Shown here piece by piece: positions 62,213-64,000 of a DNA stretch of 64,000 bases. Under the pieces are notes generated by a model. The model ran no database searches. It saw only the letters and a program-made list of their open reading frames with translations, and was not told where the DNA came from. This DNA comes from Spirosoma endophyticum. Its GTDB lineage: Bacteria; Bacteroidota; Bacteroidia; Cytophagales; Spirosomataceae. The stretch's first letter is position 1. Every line of letters begins with the position of its first letter. The stretch is taken from contig NZ_FOLQ01000004.1 of assembly GCF_900112365.1 (NCBI RefSeq), positions 1-64,000 of the forward strand, given 5' to 3'. The position numbers and the translations under genes are program-made.

Positions 62213-64000
62213 TTACTGCTTCACCAGTTTCACCGTTTGAACCTGTGTGGGGGTTTGTACTTTAAGGATGTATAGCCCGGTTGAACGGCCGAGTTGCACC
62301 TGATGCCGCTCACCAGTACTTACCTGCTCAATACGTTGCTGGCTAACGATTTCACCCTGTTGGTTAACGACGTCCAGACTTACCGATTCATTGCTGACTC
62401 CATTTATTTCCACGTCGACGGTTTCATTGCGTGTGGGGTTTCCCAACACCACTACCTGTAACTTACCAACTTCCCCTTCCTCGGCTGCCTTGCGCAGGCC
62501 GTTACTGCAACGCGACAACCAGTTCCAGGCAAAACTAGCCGTGCGACCCTGCGAATCCCAGGCTACGATGGTTACGATTGGGTTATCAACATAGGGGTAA
62601 AAAATGGCGTCAGGATTCGTGGTTGGCTGAAGGAGTCCCGCTATAGAGTAGCTCATGGGCGGGGTAAAGGTGCCCGAAAATTCAGGTATAAAACGAACAG
62701 CACGCAGTTCGGGCCGCGAAGGGGTTCCCGCTCTCATTACGTCACAGTTTAGGAGTGTTGCTCCCGAAACAGAAAATGGCATTGGATCAGCGGCCGATGT
62801 GATGATCGTGCACTTTTCACCAACCGCGATAAACTGACCGTTCAGATACCGGATGGCGTTCAGATTGCCAATGTAGTTCGGTGCACTTTTGGGAACCGGA
62901 TTCAGGCCATCAGTAGTCGTCAGGATGGACGTATTGCCCGCAATAACGAACTGGCCGTTTCCGAACGTAATGCTGCCCGTATTGGCCCCGGACGAGCTGC
63001 CGCTGCCCGTCCAGGTGATGCCATCGACAGACCGACGAACATTGCCCCCTCCACTACCAACGGCCACAAAGTAGCCATTGCCATACGCGATTCCGCTCAA
63101 CGTATTGGTCGTGTTGGAGACGCGGCTCGTCCAGATGCTGCCATCCGGTGAGGTACAAATAGCCCCATTACTGCCGACGGCCACAAACAGACCATTCCCG
63201 TAAGCGATATCGATAAGACCCGACGGTGGCTGTGTCGAGGCTGGCGTCCAGGTCAATCCGTTGGTCGACACAATGGGGAGCCCCGTACCAACGGCCACAA
63301 ACCGGTTCTTGCCGTAGACAATAGCTTTATAGCTGCTCCCCAGTTTCCGAAACGTCCAGGCGGTTCCATCCGGCGACGTTAAAATATGACCATAGTAGCC
63401 TACGGACGCAAATAACCCCTGCCCGAACGCCACATCGCTGGGGGCTGGATAGGCAGGAAATTCAGTACGGTTGAAGGTAACTCCATCAGTCGAGACCAGA
63501 AGCTGAGCTGTCGATCCAGTATTGTAGCTGTTTCCGAATGTTACATACCGGCCGTTCCCGTAGGCTGCGCTACTCAGATTGCTCTGCCCGTCGGGGGCGC
63601 TGGTGGCCTGCCAGGTGACTCCATCAGTGGATCGCCGGATGCTGGTGCCAACCATTACAAATTGATTGTTGGCGTAGATAACACCCTGCATGGTTTCCAG
63701 TAAACCGATATCGCGTTTGGTCCAGGTGATGGCATTGGATGAAGTCAGCACGGCTCCGTAATATCCCACCGCCACAAACTGACCGTTGCCGTAGGTAATA
63801 TCGTATAGATTGTAGTCGGTACCACCGGCCGGTAGCTGCGTGGTCCAGGTGATCCCATCGGTTGAAATCAGCCGTTCATTCGTTGGATAACCGCCCACGG
63901 CTACGTACTTCCCATTGCCGTAGGCGACATCTTCCATAGCCAACCCCGAACTAGTCTGGCGCCTGGTCCAGGTGATTCCGTTTGGGGATGTGAATATCAT
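62213..64000 (-). CDS. T9SS-exported repeat protein (N-terminus outside the window)
   Basis: The visible 595 residues lack a signal peptide, so the gene starts beyond the window. About nine copies of a 40-50-residue unit follow each other, with the pattern AYGNGxFVAVGxxGxIxTSxDGxxWT, for example DITYGNGQFVAVGYYGAVLT and DIAYGNGLFVAVGSNGAICT. This spacing suits blades of a beta-propeller. After a PKD-like spacer (SGTFTPPMSYSIAGL) the last 80 residues form a type A T9SS sorting domain (GLYILKVQTPTQVQTVKLVKQ). The protein is therefore secreted or attached to the surface. The ligand is unknown. Confidence 0.88.
   Translation of the reverse strand: MIFTSPNGITWTRRQTSSGLAMEDVAYGNGKYVAVGGYPTNERLISTDGITWTTQLPAGGTDYNLYDITYGNGQFVAVGYYGAVLTSSNAITWTKRDIGLLETMQGVIYANNQFVMVGTSIRRSTDGVTWQATSAPDGQSNLSSAAYGNGRYVTFGNSYNTGSTAQLLVSTDGVTFNRTEFPAYPAPSDVAFGQGLFASVGYYGHILTSPDGTAWTFRKLGSSYKAIVYGKNRFVAVGTGLPIVSTNGLTWTPASTQPPSGLIDIAYGNGLFVAVGSNGAICTSPDGSIWTSRVSNTTNTLSGIAYGNGYFVAVGSGGGNVRRSVDGITWTGSGSSSGANTGSITFGNGQFVIAGNTSILTTTDGLNPVPKSAPNYIGNLNAIRYLNGQFIAVGEKCTIITSAADPMPFSVSGATLLNCDVMRAGTPSRPELRAVRFIPEFSGTFTPPMSYSIAGLLQPTTNPDAIFYPYVDNPIVTIVAWDSQGRTASFAWNWLSRCSNGLRKAAEEGEVGKLQVVVLGNPTRNETVDVEINGVSNESVSLDVVNQQGEIVSQQRIEQVSTGERHQVQLGRSTGLYILKVQTPTQVQTVKLVKQ

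Noticed and set aside
1-64000. CRISPR array, prophage or rRNA operon
   Set aside because: No regularly spaced repeats, no phage structural genes and no rRNA-like sequence were seen.

Overview
The window looks like a chromosome segment of a member of Bacteroidota, order Cytophagales, most like Spirosoma or a close relative. The support is an OMP_b-brl_3-type TonB-dependent receptor, a C-terminal type IX secretion (T9SS) sorting domain, LytS/LytTR signalling pairs, DUF1593/Sde182-type secreted proteins, weak or absent Shine-Dalgarno sites, roughly balanced GC and dispersed C/G-rich intergenic palindromes. The genus is an inference. No rRNA, tRNA or CRISPR array was seen.

Left part (1 to about 21.4 kb) is accessory and decaying. 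It starts with a partial IS630-family transposase. It holds intact genes for a Crp-like regulator, a secreted alpha/beta hydrolase, a methyltransferase, a CheY-like receiver, a Tat-exported TIM-barrel isomerase/epimerase, a Wzx-like flippase, a GT4 and a GT39 glycosyltransferase and an APH-fold kinase. Between them lie recognisable wrecks: a GH32 fructosidase, an alpha/beta hydrolase, a short-chain dehydrogenase (SDR) and an IS110 transposase. It ends with a two-gene mobilisation module (MobC-like protein plus relaxase) behind a candidate oriT hairpin. Long stretches here have no credible gene.

Middle part (21.5 to 45.3 kb) is ordinary core-like DNA: an SdiA-regulated-type lipoprotein, a ROK kinase with a SIS-domain partner, a LytS/LytTR pair, a decayed DUF433-DUF5615 toxin-antitoxin remnant, an RluA pseudouridine synthase, a GT2/GT39 pair, a large TonB-dependent receptor, a PfpI-like protein, a membrane LytTR regulator, gamma-glutamyltransferase, an IS982 fragment, an ECF sigma factor, a carboxymuconolactone decarboxylase (CMD)-like/SDR pair, a formylglycine-generating-enzyme-like lipoprotein, a TlpA-like redoxin and ribB.

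Right part (45.4 to 60.4 kb) is the most interesting block. Ten co-directional minus-strand genes encode an L-fucose/arabinose-isomerase-fold protein, a split transketolase, a secreted DUF1593 protein, a complete ribose-type ABC importer (binding lipoprotein, DUF2291 protein, double ATPase, permease), an FGGY kinase and a second DUF1593 protein. A divergent gene encodes a secreted GH78-like alpha-L-rhamnosidase. Together they describe sugar release outside, import by an ABC system, isomerisation, phosphorylation and cleavage by a dedicated transketolase. This is the logic of the non-oxidative D-apiose pathway (isomerase, apulose kinase, two-subunit apulose-4-phosphate transketolase), although the substrate is not proven. 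Near-perfect palindromes sit at most gene borders of this run.

The end (60.6 to 64 kb) has an AT-rich DUF2971 gene island and the C-terminal part of a T9SS-exported repeat protein. One window-wide signal is not explained by genes: the heptamer GCTACGT occurs about 38 times (both strands, counted by eye) from 24.2 kb onwards, mostly inside genes and in all reading frames, yet not at all in the first 24 kb.
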